A stretch of 64,000 nucleotides of DNA from CAXBID01 sp963815305. Its GTDB lineage: Bacteria > Bacteroidota > Bacteroidia > Flavobacteriales > Flavobacteriaceae. The stretch is from contig CAWFFW010000002.1 in assembly GCA_963815305.1 (NCBI GenBank), positions 832,804 to 896,803 of the forward strand, in the 5' to 3' direction. Below are positions 26,253 through 33,806 of the stretch, piece by piece. The position numbers and the translations under genes are program-made. The notes under the pieces were generated by a model, which worked only from the letters and a program-made list of their open reading frames with translations, was not told where the DNA came from and searched no databases. The stretch's first letter is position 1. Every line of letters begins with the position of its first letter.

Positions 26253-28343
26253 TTACATTTTTAAGATTACAGAAGTTCCTTTATTTATTTCGCTAATTAT
26301 ATCAATAATGGCTTGAATGTCTTCTGCTCGCTTTTTCATATTGTTTATTCCGTTTCCATAAACAACATCTTCATTATAAAAACCTTTTCCATCATCCTTA
26401 ATTTTAAAACTCAAATTGTCATCAGCCTGTGTTATTTGAATATCTACTTTTGAAGCTTCAGAATATTTAATGGCATTATTTACAGCTTCTTGAATAATTC
26501 TGTAAATATTCATGCCTTTTACCGATTTAAATTCCAAAGTCTTATCAATATTTTCATCAATAGAAAAGTTAAAAACCATATTATTTGAAGTCATGTTAGC
26601 TTTATCAATAAAATTAGATATTCGTGCTTGCAAATCTTCTATAGAAATGGCATTTTTATTCATGGCCCAAATAGTATCTCGAAGCTCGTAAATCGTCGCT
26701 TTGGTAAACGCACTTATATTACTTAGCTTGTTTGTGAGTTTTTCATTTTCAATTTTAAATCCAAATTGCAAATTCTCAATTGAGGAAATAATAAATGTGA
26801 GCTGCGCACCAATATTATCGTGTAAATCTCTGGATATTCTCAAGCGTTGTTCTTGTAATCTATTCTGAGTTTCAATTTTAACTAAGGCTTCTTTTAACTC
26901 CCCTTCTTTTTTAAGTTGCTGGTTTTTTAACTTTTGCTGATTAAATAATAAATAGCCTAAAATAGATAGCACGATTGATAAAATAATCAAACCTATTAGT
27001 TGCGTATTCTTTTGAGTAATATCAAGTTCTTTTTCAGCTAAATTTGCACGTTGAGAGAGGATTTCTTTTTCTTTTTTCTCAGTTTCATATTTGATTTCAA
27101 ATTCAGAAATTTTGTTTTTTAACGAATTTTTTGATAACTCTTGTTCTATCTCGTATTGCTTATTTAAATAATTATAAGCTTTGGCATAATCTTTTTTATC
27201 ATTGTAAAGCATTGCTAAATTCTTGTAAATACTAGCCATATCTGCTGGGTTTTCAGCTTCAACAATTAATGGTAATGCTTTTAACAGATAATTTTCAGCA
27301 TCAGTAATCCTTCTAATTTTTAAGTAATTAACCCCTAAATTAAGGTAGGTAACCCTAAGCGTTTGAATATCATTCGCTCTTTGCGCCTCGCTTACAACAG
27401 ATTCATATATCTCTATAGCTTTTTGTGGATTTCCTCTAATCGTTGCCAGTTGCGCCATTCCTGTTTTAGAAAAAAGCATCACTTTACCATAGTCCGCTTC
27501 CTTAGCTTTTTTTATAGCCAATTCATATTGTTTTTCGGCTTTTGCATAAAACATCGTATCGTTATTCTTTTCACCTATTTCTTTATACATGCCTGCAACA
27601 TTATACAAACTATTGGCGATATCTATTTCACTGGTTCCGTTCTCCTTAATTGTTAAAGACTTTAAATAAAACTCCAATGCCTTTTCATATTCTTTCATGT
27701 CCTCGTATATCAGTCCTATATTATTAAAAGATTTACCTAGAGCGGTTGAATCATTTAATTTCTCAGCGAGTTTTATAGCTTCTCCATGGACATCTAGTGA
27801 CGACTCAGCCTCACCTAAATAGGACATCGCTAAAGCTTTATTATTAAGAAATATAAGCTGGTCGACTTCATTATTTTCTTTTTTAGCTAATTGAAGCGCT
27901 TTATCAAAATTATTTAAAGCTTCTTTAAAATCGCCTTTATAAAAATTAAGAACACCAAAATCTCCATAATATTTATTGTATAAGAAATAATTACTTTGCT
28001 GTTTTAGTTTGTCCCAAGATTTGCTGTAGTATAAACTAGAGGTTTCATAATCGCCTTTAACGATATAGAATTGAGCGTACTTCAGCAAGCCATGAATATG
28101 TATTTCATCTAATTCCTTTTTATTTTCTGTATATTTTAAAGTTTTCAAAATATAGACTTCTGCGGAATCCTTATTGGTTTCAAAATAGTCATCAATCAAT
28201 TGATTTAAAGCTTCAGCCTTTACTTTTGGTATTTTACTTTGACTATACTGTCTTTTTAAACTATCAATTTTTTGAACGTTTTCTTGTGAAGAAATTAGAA
28301 GATGAAAGCAACAAAAAATAAAAACGAGTAATCCTTTATTCAT
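26253..28343 (-). CDS. TPR-containing sensor histidine kinase
   Basis: A 696-residue kinase with signal peptide (MNKGLLVFIFCCFHLLISSQ), about seven TPR units on the periplasmic side (80-400; for example STALGKSFNNIGLIYEDMKE), a coiled coil, one membrane helix (about 455-472, IGLIILSIVLSILGYLLF) and a cytoplasmic HisKA_3 domain with phospho-acceptor H508 in RISRDLHDNIGAQ. The ATPase part has an N-box (IIQEAVNNAIKYSEAS) and G-box (IKDDGKGF, YGNGINNMKKRAEDI). This TPR-kinase architecture is common in Bacteroidota; the periplasmic TPRs probably sense a protein or peptide, but no ligand is known. Confidence 0.93.
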   Translation of the reverse strand: MNKGLLVFIFCCFHLLISSQENVQKIDSLKRQYSQSKIPKVKAEALNQLIDDYFETNKDSAEVYILKTLKYTENKKELDEIHIHGLLKYAQFYIVKGDYETSSLYYSKSWDKLKQQSNYFLYNKYYGDFGVLNFYKGDFKEALNNFDKALQLAKKENNEVDQLIFLNNKALAMSYLGEAESSLDVHGEAIKLAEKLNDSTALGKSFNNIGLIYEDMKEYEKALEFYLKSLTIKENGTSEIDIANSLYNVAGMYKEIGEKNNDTMFYAKAEKQYELAIKKAKEADYGKVMLFSKTGMAQLATIRGNPQKAIEIYESVVSEAQRANDIQTLRVTYLNLGVNYLKIRRITDAENYLLKALPLIVEAENPADMASIYKNLAMLYNDKKDYAKAYNYLNKQYEIEQELSKNSLKNKISEFEIKYETEKKEKEILSQRANLAEKELDITQKNTQLIGLIILSIVLSILGYLLFNQQKLKNQQLKKEGELKEALVKIETQNRLQEQRLRISRDLHDNIGAQLTFIISSIENLQFGFKIENEKLTNKLSNISAFTKATIYELRDTIWAMNKNAISIEDLQARISNFIDKANMTSNNMVFNFSIDENIDKTLEFKSVKGMNIYRIIQEAVNNAIKYSEASKVDIQITQADDNLSFKIKDDGKGFYNEDVVYGNGINNMKKRAEDIQAIIDIISEINKGTSVILKM

Positions 28344-28363
28344 AGAACTAATGAGAATTGAAT

Positions 28364-28648
28364 TTAATTTAGATGGTTATCAAATATCATCTTTTGTACC
28401 CACAGTAAATCTTCTGTTATTTTAAAGAAGCGTTTAAAAAGTGTCGTTTGTAAATTATCTGATAAAACCAAACGTTGAGAAATTTGTTTGTATTTAAAAC
28501 TTTCTTTTTTCAACAAATTAATAATTTCATTACATTTTTCTACACTCTTTTTTTTCACCTTTATCGTTTGAGTATATGCCTTAATTATAAAAATTAATAC
28601 AACCAATACAAGTATAAAAATGAGATCACTAAAGATTGTAAGATTCAT
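28364..28648 (-). CDS. Small membrane-anchored protein upstream of the sensor kinase
   Basis: A 94-residue protein with an N-terminal membrane helix (about 5-24, FSDLIFILVLVVLIFIIKAY) followed by a basic helical tail (KVKKKSVEKCNEIINLLKKE). Not recognised. It ends 20 bases before the kinase ATG on the same strand, so it may be part of the same transcript; a role with the kinase is an inference from position only. Confidence 0.55.
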   Translation of the reverse strand: MNLTIFSDLIFILVLVVLIFIIKAYTQTIKVKKKSVEKCNEIINLLKKESFKYKQISQRLVLSDNLQTTLFKRFFKITEDLLWVQKMIFDNHLN

Positions 28649-28705
28649 AATAGTTTAAGTTTATAAAGATTAAAACCTGAACTGAATCTTATAGGCTTAA
28701 GCCCA

Positions 28706-28760
28706 TAAAAAAAACACCAATTGCAAATTCTATTAAAATTTGATAAATTGATGTTTTTTA
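28706..28760 (-). terminator. Terminator of the propeller gene
   Basis: A long imperfect hairpin (on the minus strand ACATCAATTT with CAATTGGTGT, and the inner arms CAAATT/AATTTG) ends in eight T on the minus strand, 140 bases after the stop of the 28901 gene. Confidence 0.55.
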
Positions 28761-28900
28761 AATATGAACTGATTAATAGCATTTTAAATTTAATTTAAAA
28801 TATGACACGTCAACTAATTTTTCGATAAAGAGTTATTAAAGAAGATTAAGCGCAATAATCTGATTATCACGCCCAATCCAACAAATCTCAACAACAAGAT

Positions 28901-30802
28901 TTATTTTTTAAGGTCGTAAGCGTAGATGGTTTGATCGTTCGCTTTATAGAATAAATAGCCCCCATATTCATCTACTTGATATTCTGGCTTTTTATCTTTA
29001 AGCACTATTTCTTTGTCCACCTTACCAGTATCTTTGTTTACTGTAACCAATCCTACACCATCATCAAGCTTTGTTAATATAAACTGCGCATTTTCGGTCG
29101 CAGCAGTAGCTTTAAAACGTTTAGACATAACATCGAAAGCAGCGCTACCAATTTCTGCAAACATTTTTGAAGCTCTTGCAGCTTCTTTACCATATTCATT
29201 ATAACTACTTAAATCGTTTAAACCACCGTAAACATTGGTTTTATTTGCTCCTGCTTTAGCTGCATAAGCCATTGACAAACCTGTAGATGCTACTGCCACA
29301 ACACCTGATAAGACTTTGACAAAGCCACTTTGACTAGGCGATTTATAGTATTCGTGATATATTTGTTTTCCTTCATTATCTAAAAGCGCCACGTTTTGAG
29401 ATGCACCTAAAAAGATGTTACCTTGTCGCATTTCCATAGTATTGGCTACTTCTTTTTCATCAAATTTCACTTTTGAAAAATCAGTAGCATTTCCAGTTTG
29501 AGCATCTATTGCATAAACATCACCATCCGCAGCAATTAAGTACCTATTTTTAGCGCTATCAAAAGTTGAAGCTACAGCCGCGGAATTTTTATATTTCAAC
29601 GGTTTATTCCAAACTTGATCCCCAGTTTTCAAATCCACTATATTGGCATCTTCACTGGTAATATAGATTAAACCTTGTGGTGATTCTGCCATAACCATAA
29701 TGTTCTCTCCTGTTTTTAACGGTTTTTTGAATAATGTTTTTCCATCAAAAGAAATTTTATTGATACCGCCTTGTTGAATCCCGAATAAAATACCATCATC
29801 TTGAACATAAAAATGCTGTACCCACCCTTTTGTTTTTGGTGCTTTATCCCATAAATCTTCGCCAGTTGATGCACTTAAGAAAGCAATTTCTGACTCATCA
29901 TTTGTTGCAAATACGCTAGTACTACCCCCTGAACTTTTATCGCTCACCACAGCAATACCTTGTGGAAGTATTTGAAAATTAGATACATTCCCTTGTACTT
30001 TTCTGTCATCTTTCCAAAGCTCTATACCTTTGTTGCTTATTTTATGAATACGGGTGTTTTTTCCATTAGTGGTAGTTTCGAAACCATAAATTTCTGTTTC
30101 TGAAATATCGGAAGTCATCCAATTAATTCCTTTAATTTTACACTCCCATAAATCGGCTCCTTTATGCGATTTAGATATTAAACCTTGAGCCGTTGGTATA
30201 ATTAGCATATTTGTTAATAATAATGGAACACCTGTTACACTAAAATCTTTGGCAATACCAACACGCCCCGGTTTATCTAAAAAGAAACTATAATCCAGTT
30301 TCTGTGTGCTTAAATCGTAGACTGCTACTTTAGCAGTCATTTTCTCAAACTTATCACCTTCTTTTTGAATACCGCTAACAATTAATTTGTTTTGAGGCAA
30401 CACCACATTACAGGTATAAATTTGATTCCAATTATCGGTTTCAGAATTAAATATAACCTGACCAGTTATATAATTTAAAACCGCTCTTTTTGTTTTTGCT
30501 ATACCAGCAAATTTAGAACCAGCTCCCTGAGAGACCACGATATATGGTGATGCTGGAATAAATTCGGTTTCTTCTGGCTTTAGCTTTCCAAAATTATTAA
30601 AGGTAAATACAGGTTGAGTTTCAGTTGGCTTTATACCCACTAGACCATCATTAGTAGCAACAACCAAAACGCCCCCTACAGTAAGTGTCATTTCGTTTAT
30701 CTTCGCTCCTAAGTTGTAATCTTGATTTGGCGTTTCTGCTTTTTGCGCGTTTACAACTAGCGCACTAACAAATAGAAATACTAAAAAATTTAAATGTCTC
30801 AT
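28901..30802 (-). CDS. Exported PQQ-like beta-propeller protein
   Basis: A 633-residue protein with signal peptide MRHLNFLVFLFVSALVVNAQ from the ATG at 30802; an in-frame ATG 14 codons earlier is less likely since it would bury the signal. The rest is a series of propeller blades with the typical alternation of tryptophan and glycine-aspartate turns, for example GADLWECKIKGINW, ASTGEDLWDKAPKTKGWVQH, LKTGDQVWNKPLKYKNSAA, GDVYAIDAQTGNATD and NDQTIYAYDLKK at the end. No PQQ-enzyme catalytic residues are evident, so a binding or scaffold role is more probable. Isolated gene. Confidence 0.8.
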   Translation of the reverse strand: MRHLNFLVFLFVSALVVNAQKAETPNQDYNLGAKINEMTLTVGGVLVVATNDGLVGIKPTETQPVFTFNNFGKLKPEETEFIPASPYIVVSQGAGSKFAGIAKTKRAVLNYITGQVIFNSETDNWNQIYTCNVVLPQNKLIVSGIQKEGDKFEKMTAKVAVYDLSTQKLDYSFFLDKPGRVGIAKDFSVTGVPLLLTNMLIIPTAQGLISKSHKGADLWECKIKGINWMTSDISETEIYGFETTTNGKNTRIHKISNKGIELWKDDRKVQGNVSNFQILPQGIAVVSDKSSGGSTSVFATNDESEIAFLSASTGEDLWDKAPKTKGWVQHFYVQDDGILFGIQQGGINKISFDGKTLFKKPLKTGENIMVMAESPQGLIYITSEDANIVDLKTGDQVWNKPLKYKNSAAVASTFDSAKNRYLIAADGDVYAIDAQTGNATDFSKVKFDEKEVANTMEMRQGNIFLGASQNVALLDNEGKQIYHEYYKSPSQSGFVKVLSGVVAVASTGLSMAYAAKAGANKTNVYGGLNDLSSYNEYGKEAARASKMFAEIGSAAFDVMSKRFKATAATENAQFILTKLDDGVGLVTVNKDTGKVDKEIVLKDKKPEYQVDEYGGYLFYKANDQTIYAYDLKK

Positions 30803-30903
30803 TGTTGAATTTTGTATATAATTATTAATATCACAAAACTGCAATTATAGAACACTGAAATCAATACGATGAATTACGTATATTTAAAATTTATATGAAA
30901 AGA

Positions 30904-30933
30904 AAAAGGTTATCTTGATTAAGATAACCTTTT
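30904..30933. terminator. Orphan hairpin with T-run in a divergent intergenic region
   Basis: A perfect 13-base-pair stem (AAAAGGTTATCTT and its complement around GATT), U-run on either strand. It lies between two divergent genes (propeller gene leaving to the left, AraC gene to the right), where no gene obviously needs a terminator. Confidence 0.6.
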
Positions 30934-30984
30934 AAAAAAACTTCATAATTAATCCTGATAATAGCTAAGCGGTAAAAACTAAGA

Positions 30985-31042
30985 ACATGCTGTATTTGAG
31001 AGTTATAAAGCATGTATATTTACAGCTTGATATGTAAATATA
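30985..31042. repeat. Two nested inverted repeats upstream of the AraC-type regulator
   Basis: ACATGCT (30985-30991) with AGCATGT (31009-31015), directly followed by TATATTTACA (31015-31024) with TGTAAATATA (31033-31042). The region 30845-31234 contains no gene that I can support; these dyads are candidates for operators or a structured RNA. Confidence 0.4.
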
Positions 31043-31204
31043 TTTATTAAAAAACAATTACTATCGTGAAAAATGTTTTGAGTATTTTTTTTTAAGAAAT
31101 CAGTAATGATTTAAGCAAATCAATAAGAATTATTTTATTTTGAAAACTCAAATTTGAAATTTTCTTTGTTATTTATAATTCATAAAAAAACAATCTTAAT
31201 TTAC

Positions 31205-31212
31205 TATTTTTG
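31205..31212 (+). promoter_or_regulatory. -7 element of the AraC-type gene
   Basis: TATTTTTG matches TAnnTTTG; transcription would begin near 31219, about 16 bases before the proposed TTG start at 31235. The -33 part is not clear. Confidence 0.4.
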
Positions 31213-31234
31213 TTTTTAATATATTCCATACGTA

Positions 31235-32416
31235 TTGTTAGAATCTTTGTTATTTTTATTTACGTCTATTATTGGTTCAGTTACCATAGCTTTAATGATA
31301 ACTTCTTACAGGTCTAATCCGTTTTGTAATGCATTCTTACTTGTAATTATTATGCTTATTTCTCATAGATTTTTAATTCAAGGAAGTTATGGATTAGGAT
31401 TACAAACTTTGTTTAAACCTGACAAAGGACCAAATTCCATTTTTTATTTAATTATCGCTCCTTGCTTTTATTTGTATCATAAGAATCTAGTCAATCCAGA
31501 AAAAAAATTTAATTCTAAAAATTTAAAGCATCTTATATTTATTGGGTTACTCTACCTATTAAATATTTATTTTTCAAATAGCTTTATATTCTACTTTGGC
31601 AAAAGTACTAACGCTTTTTTAGTCGCAATTTTTATGGTATTCTATATTGTTATTACTTACAAAGTATTAAGCAAAAAGGTATGGTTCAGAAAAAATCTTT
31701 TAATAAATAATTCTCATTTTCTCCTCATGAAAAATTGGACTATTTATTTATTTTCTTTCAATGTTTTTGCTGTTTTTATGCTTTTAATATCCCTTAATAA
31801 TGAAATAATTAATGGTAGTAGTCTTTCAGGGAAGTCAATGGCTATTCCTTTATTGTTATTTTGGTTATTCATTTATTTTAAAATATTATTTACTCCAGAG
31901 ATTTTATACGGAATTCCTATTTTAAATAAAAAAATATTAAAATTTGGCTTAATCGAAGAAGCGAGCAGTACTACTAATCTGTCTATAAACTATAATTGGG
32001 TTTTAGAAGTCACCGAAGAAAAAAACAACGAACAAGACTTAAAATTACAAGAAAAAATTAACACCAATATACTTAGCTATATCAAAGAAGTAGATAAATT
32101 AGTTAGTAACAATAAAATTTTTAGAGACCCAAAAATTTCAATTTCAGATTTAGCTGAAAAATTAGGTGTGCCATCAAGTCACTTAGTTTATTTATTTAAA
32201 TACCATTCAAAAATATCTTTTCAAGAATATAGAATGCGGGAAAGAATTAAAGACGGTATGGATTTAATTGACAATGGTTATTTAAAAACTAATACGATGG
32301 AGTCTCTAGCTTATAAAATAGGGTTTTCTTCATATAATCCATTTTATATCGGATTTAAAAAAGTAACCGAATTATCACCGCACGATTTTTTAAAAAATAA
32401 AACATGCTCAATTTAG
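31235..32416 (+). CDS. AraC-type regulator with N-terminal membrane domain
   Basis: A 393-residue membrane-bound regulator. About seven hydrophobic helices fill residues 1-225 (for example MLESLLFLFTSIIGSVTIAL, IFYLIIAPCFYLYHK, AIPLLLFWLFIYFKILF). The C-terminal 100 residues are an AraC DNA-binding domain with two helix-turn-helix units (ISISDLAEKLGVPSSHLVYL and MESLAYKIGFSSYNPFYIGF). The start is probably TTG at 31235: it begins the first membrane helix and a -7 element lies just upstream. This architecture, a sensor in the membrane linked to a one-component regulator, is frequent in Flavobacteriaceae; the ligand and targets are unknown. The end overlaps the convergent GSCFA gene by four bases. 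Confidence 0.85.
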   Translation: MLESLLFLFTSIIGSVTIALMITSYRSNPFCNAFLLVIIMLISHRFLIQGSYGLGLQTLFKPDKGPNSIFYLIIAPCFYLYHKNLVNPEKKFNSKNLKHLIFIGLLYLLNIYFSNSFIFYFGKSTNAFLVAIFMVFYIVITYKVLSKKVWFRKNLLINNSHFLLMKNWTIYLFSFNVFAVFMLLISLNNEIINGSSLSGKSMAIPLLLFWLFIYFKILFTPEILYGIPILNKKILKFGLIEEASSTTNLSINYNWVLEVTEEKNNEQDLKLQEKINTNILSYIKEVDKLVSNNKIFRDPKISISDLAEKLGVPSSHLVYLFKYHSKISFQEYRMRERIKDGMDLIDNGYLKTNTMESLAYKIGFSSYNPFYIGFKKVTELSPHDFLKNKTCSI

Positions 32417-33366
32417 AATATAATATGTGCATATGCTTCTTTCAGTTTTATCTTTTTAACTTCTAATCCCAATAGAAATTTTTGATGAGCTTCTGATTTA
32501 GAATTAAAAGGTTTATGTTTTAGGCCTTTTTGAACACGATCAACTTCATCCATAGTTATAGAAGATTCTGATGACATCCAAACGTTCTGGAATTTATTCC
32601 AAATATAATTTATGGCTATTTGATTGGGATGAATCATATCTTCGGTATAGAAACGATAATCACGAAGTTCATCCATCATAATTTCAAAGGAAGGAAAATA
32701 GAGCCCAATAGCTTCCGAAGGGAGAATAACCTGACGAATGGCCGCCAAAAGATGTGCTTTACTTTGCATATTTTCAATAAAACCATCTTTTAAATGACGT
32801 ACGGGAGACACTGTAAAAATCACTGAAACCTTATCATTTAAACTTCTTATCAAGCTTAATGTATTTGTTAAAGAATCTGTAATGACTTCAACTGAAAGTA
32901 ATTCTTTTTTAAAATGTCTTTGTGCTACTTTATGGCAATTAGCTACTATTGAATTATTTTCTATAAATCTATAAACCCAAGCCGTTCCTAGAGTGATAAT
33001 GATATGAGTTGACTTGCGGATTTGCTGATGAGTCGATGCAACTTGTTCATTTAAATTTTTAAGCAAATCATCTTTTGATATGTTACTAAGCTTTGAGTGT
33101 GCGTCAAAAGAATGCCATTGTTCATTACTAAAAAAAATGTTTTTTTCTGAAAATTCTTTCTGATTAGTAGCATTTTCAATTAAAGTTTCAATCGCTTTTG
33201 GATGAAATAAAATACCAAATGGATTTTGAAGATTTTGAAACTTGAAATAGTCTAGTTTTTTTCCAATATTATCCGAAAAACAAGAGCCTAATAGCAATAT
33301 ATTAGAATTGTAATCTATTAGATTTTTAGACTGTTTTTGTAATGGTATTTTTGTTTGTAAATCCAT
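32413..33366 (-). CDS. GSCFA domain protein
   Basis: A 317-residue protein of the GSCFA family (PF08885), related to SGNH/GDSL hydrolases. The name motif is seen as LLLGSCFSDNIGKKLDYFKF near residue 26 with the would-be nucleophile serine, and NPFGILFHP follows; THIIITLGTAWVY, FTVSPVRHLKDG and a late DMIHPNQIAINYIW (about 243-256) supply the Asp-His part. No signal peptide. The substrate is unknown; an acyl-esterase activity is an inference from the SGNH fold. Isolated gene. Confidence 0.88.
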   Translation of the reverse strand: MDLQTKIPLQKQSKNLIDYNSNILLLGSCFSDNIGKKLDYFKFQNLQNPFGILFHPKAIETLIENATNQKEFSEKNIFFSNEQWHSFDAHSKLSNISKDDLLKNLNEQVASTHQQIRKSTHIIITLGTAWVYRFIENNSIVANCHKVAQRHFKKELLSVEVITDSLTNTLSLIRSLNDKVSVIFTVSPVRHLKDGFIENMQSKAHLLAAIRQVILPSEAIGLYFPSFEIMMDELRDYRFYTEDMIHPNQIAINYIWNKFQNVWMSSESSITMDEVDRVQKGLKHKPFNSKSEAHQKFLLGLEVKKIKLKEAYAHIIF

Positions 33367-33371
33367 ATGAA

Positions 33372-33788
33372 TCTCACAAATATTACTCGTAAAGGCGCGA
33401 AGATGGAACGCTGTAATTTGTTAACTATTTTTGTTATTCCTGTTTTTATAAGTGGACTGTTGAAATTCACTAATAAACCCAATTTTAATCCTGAAAGCTT
33501 TAATTATGTTAGCAATTGTTTAGGTTTAACTGATGAATTTCTATAGCAGATTTTATTTCAATTATAACTTTATTTTCAAGTATTAAATCTGTTCTAAATC
33601 CTAAATCTAATTTACTGCTTTTTTAAAAATACTGGTAATGCTTTTTGTCTCCATACTTTAAGTCCCTCATTAATGAGTTCAAATCACAAAAATTCTTCAT
33701 ATTCAGATTCTAAAAAGCCTGGACCCAACTCGACATGAAAATGATAACATTTATCTACAATAATAGATGAGATTTGATTTTCATTCAT
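33372..33788 (-). pseudogene. Decayed GxxExxY protein gene
   Basis: From ATG 33788: MNENQISSIIVDKCYHFHVE, LGPGFLESEYEEFL (the GxxExxY motif), then TGA, FELINEGLKVWRQKALPVFL, and KKQ with a stop. A change of frame gives LDLGFRTDLILENKVIIEIK with the PD-(D/E)xK-like D...ExK, then SAIEIHQLN; a further change gives KQLLT, a stop and LKLSGLKLGLLVNFNSPLIK with KIVNKLQRSIFAPLRV. At least three stops and two shifts mark it as a dead copy. Family: GxxExxY / PDDEXK_3, about 125 residues, function unknown. Confidence 0.85.
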
Positions 33789-33806
33789 GTTCAAAACTTT
33801 ACGAGT

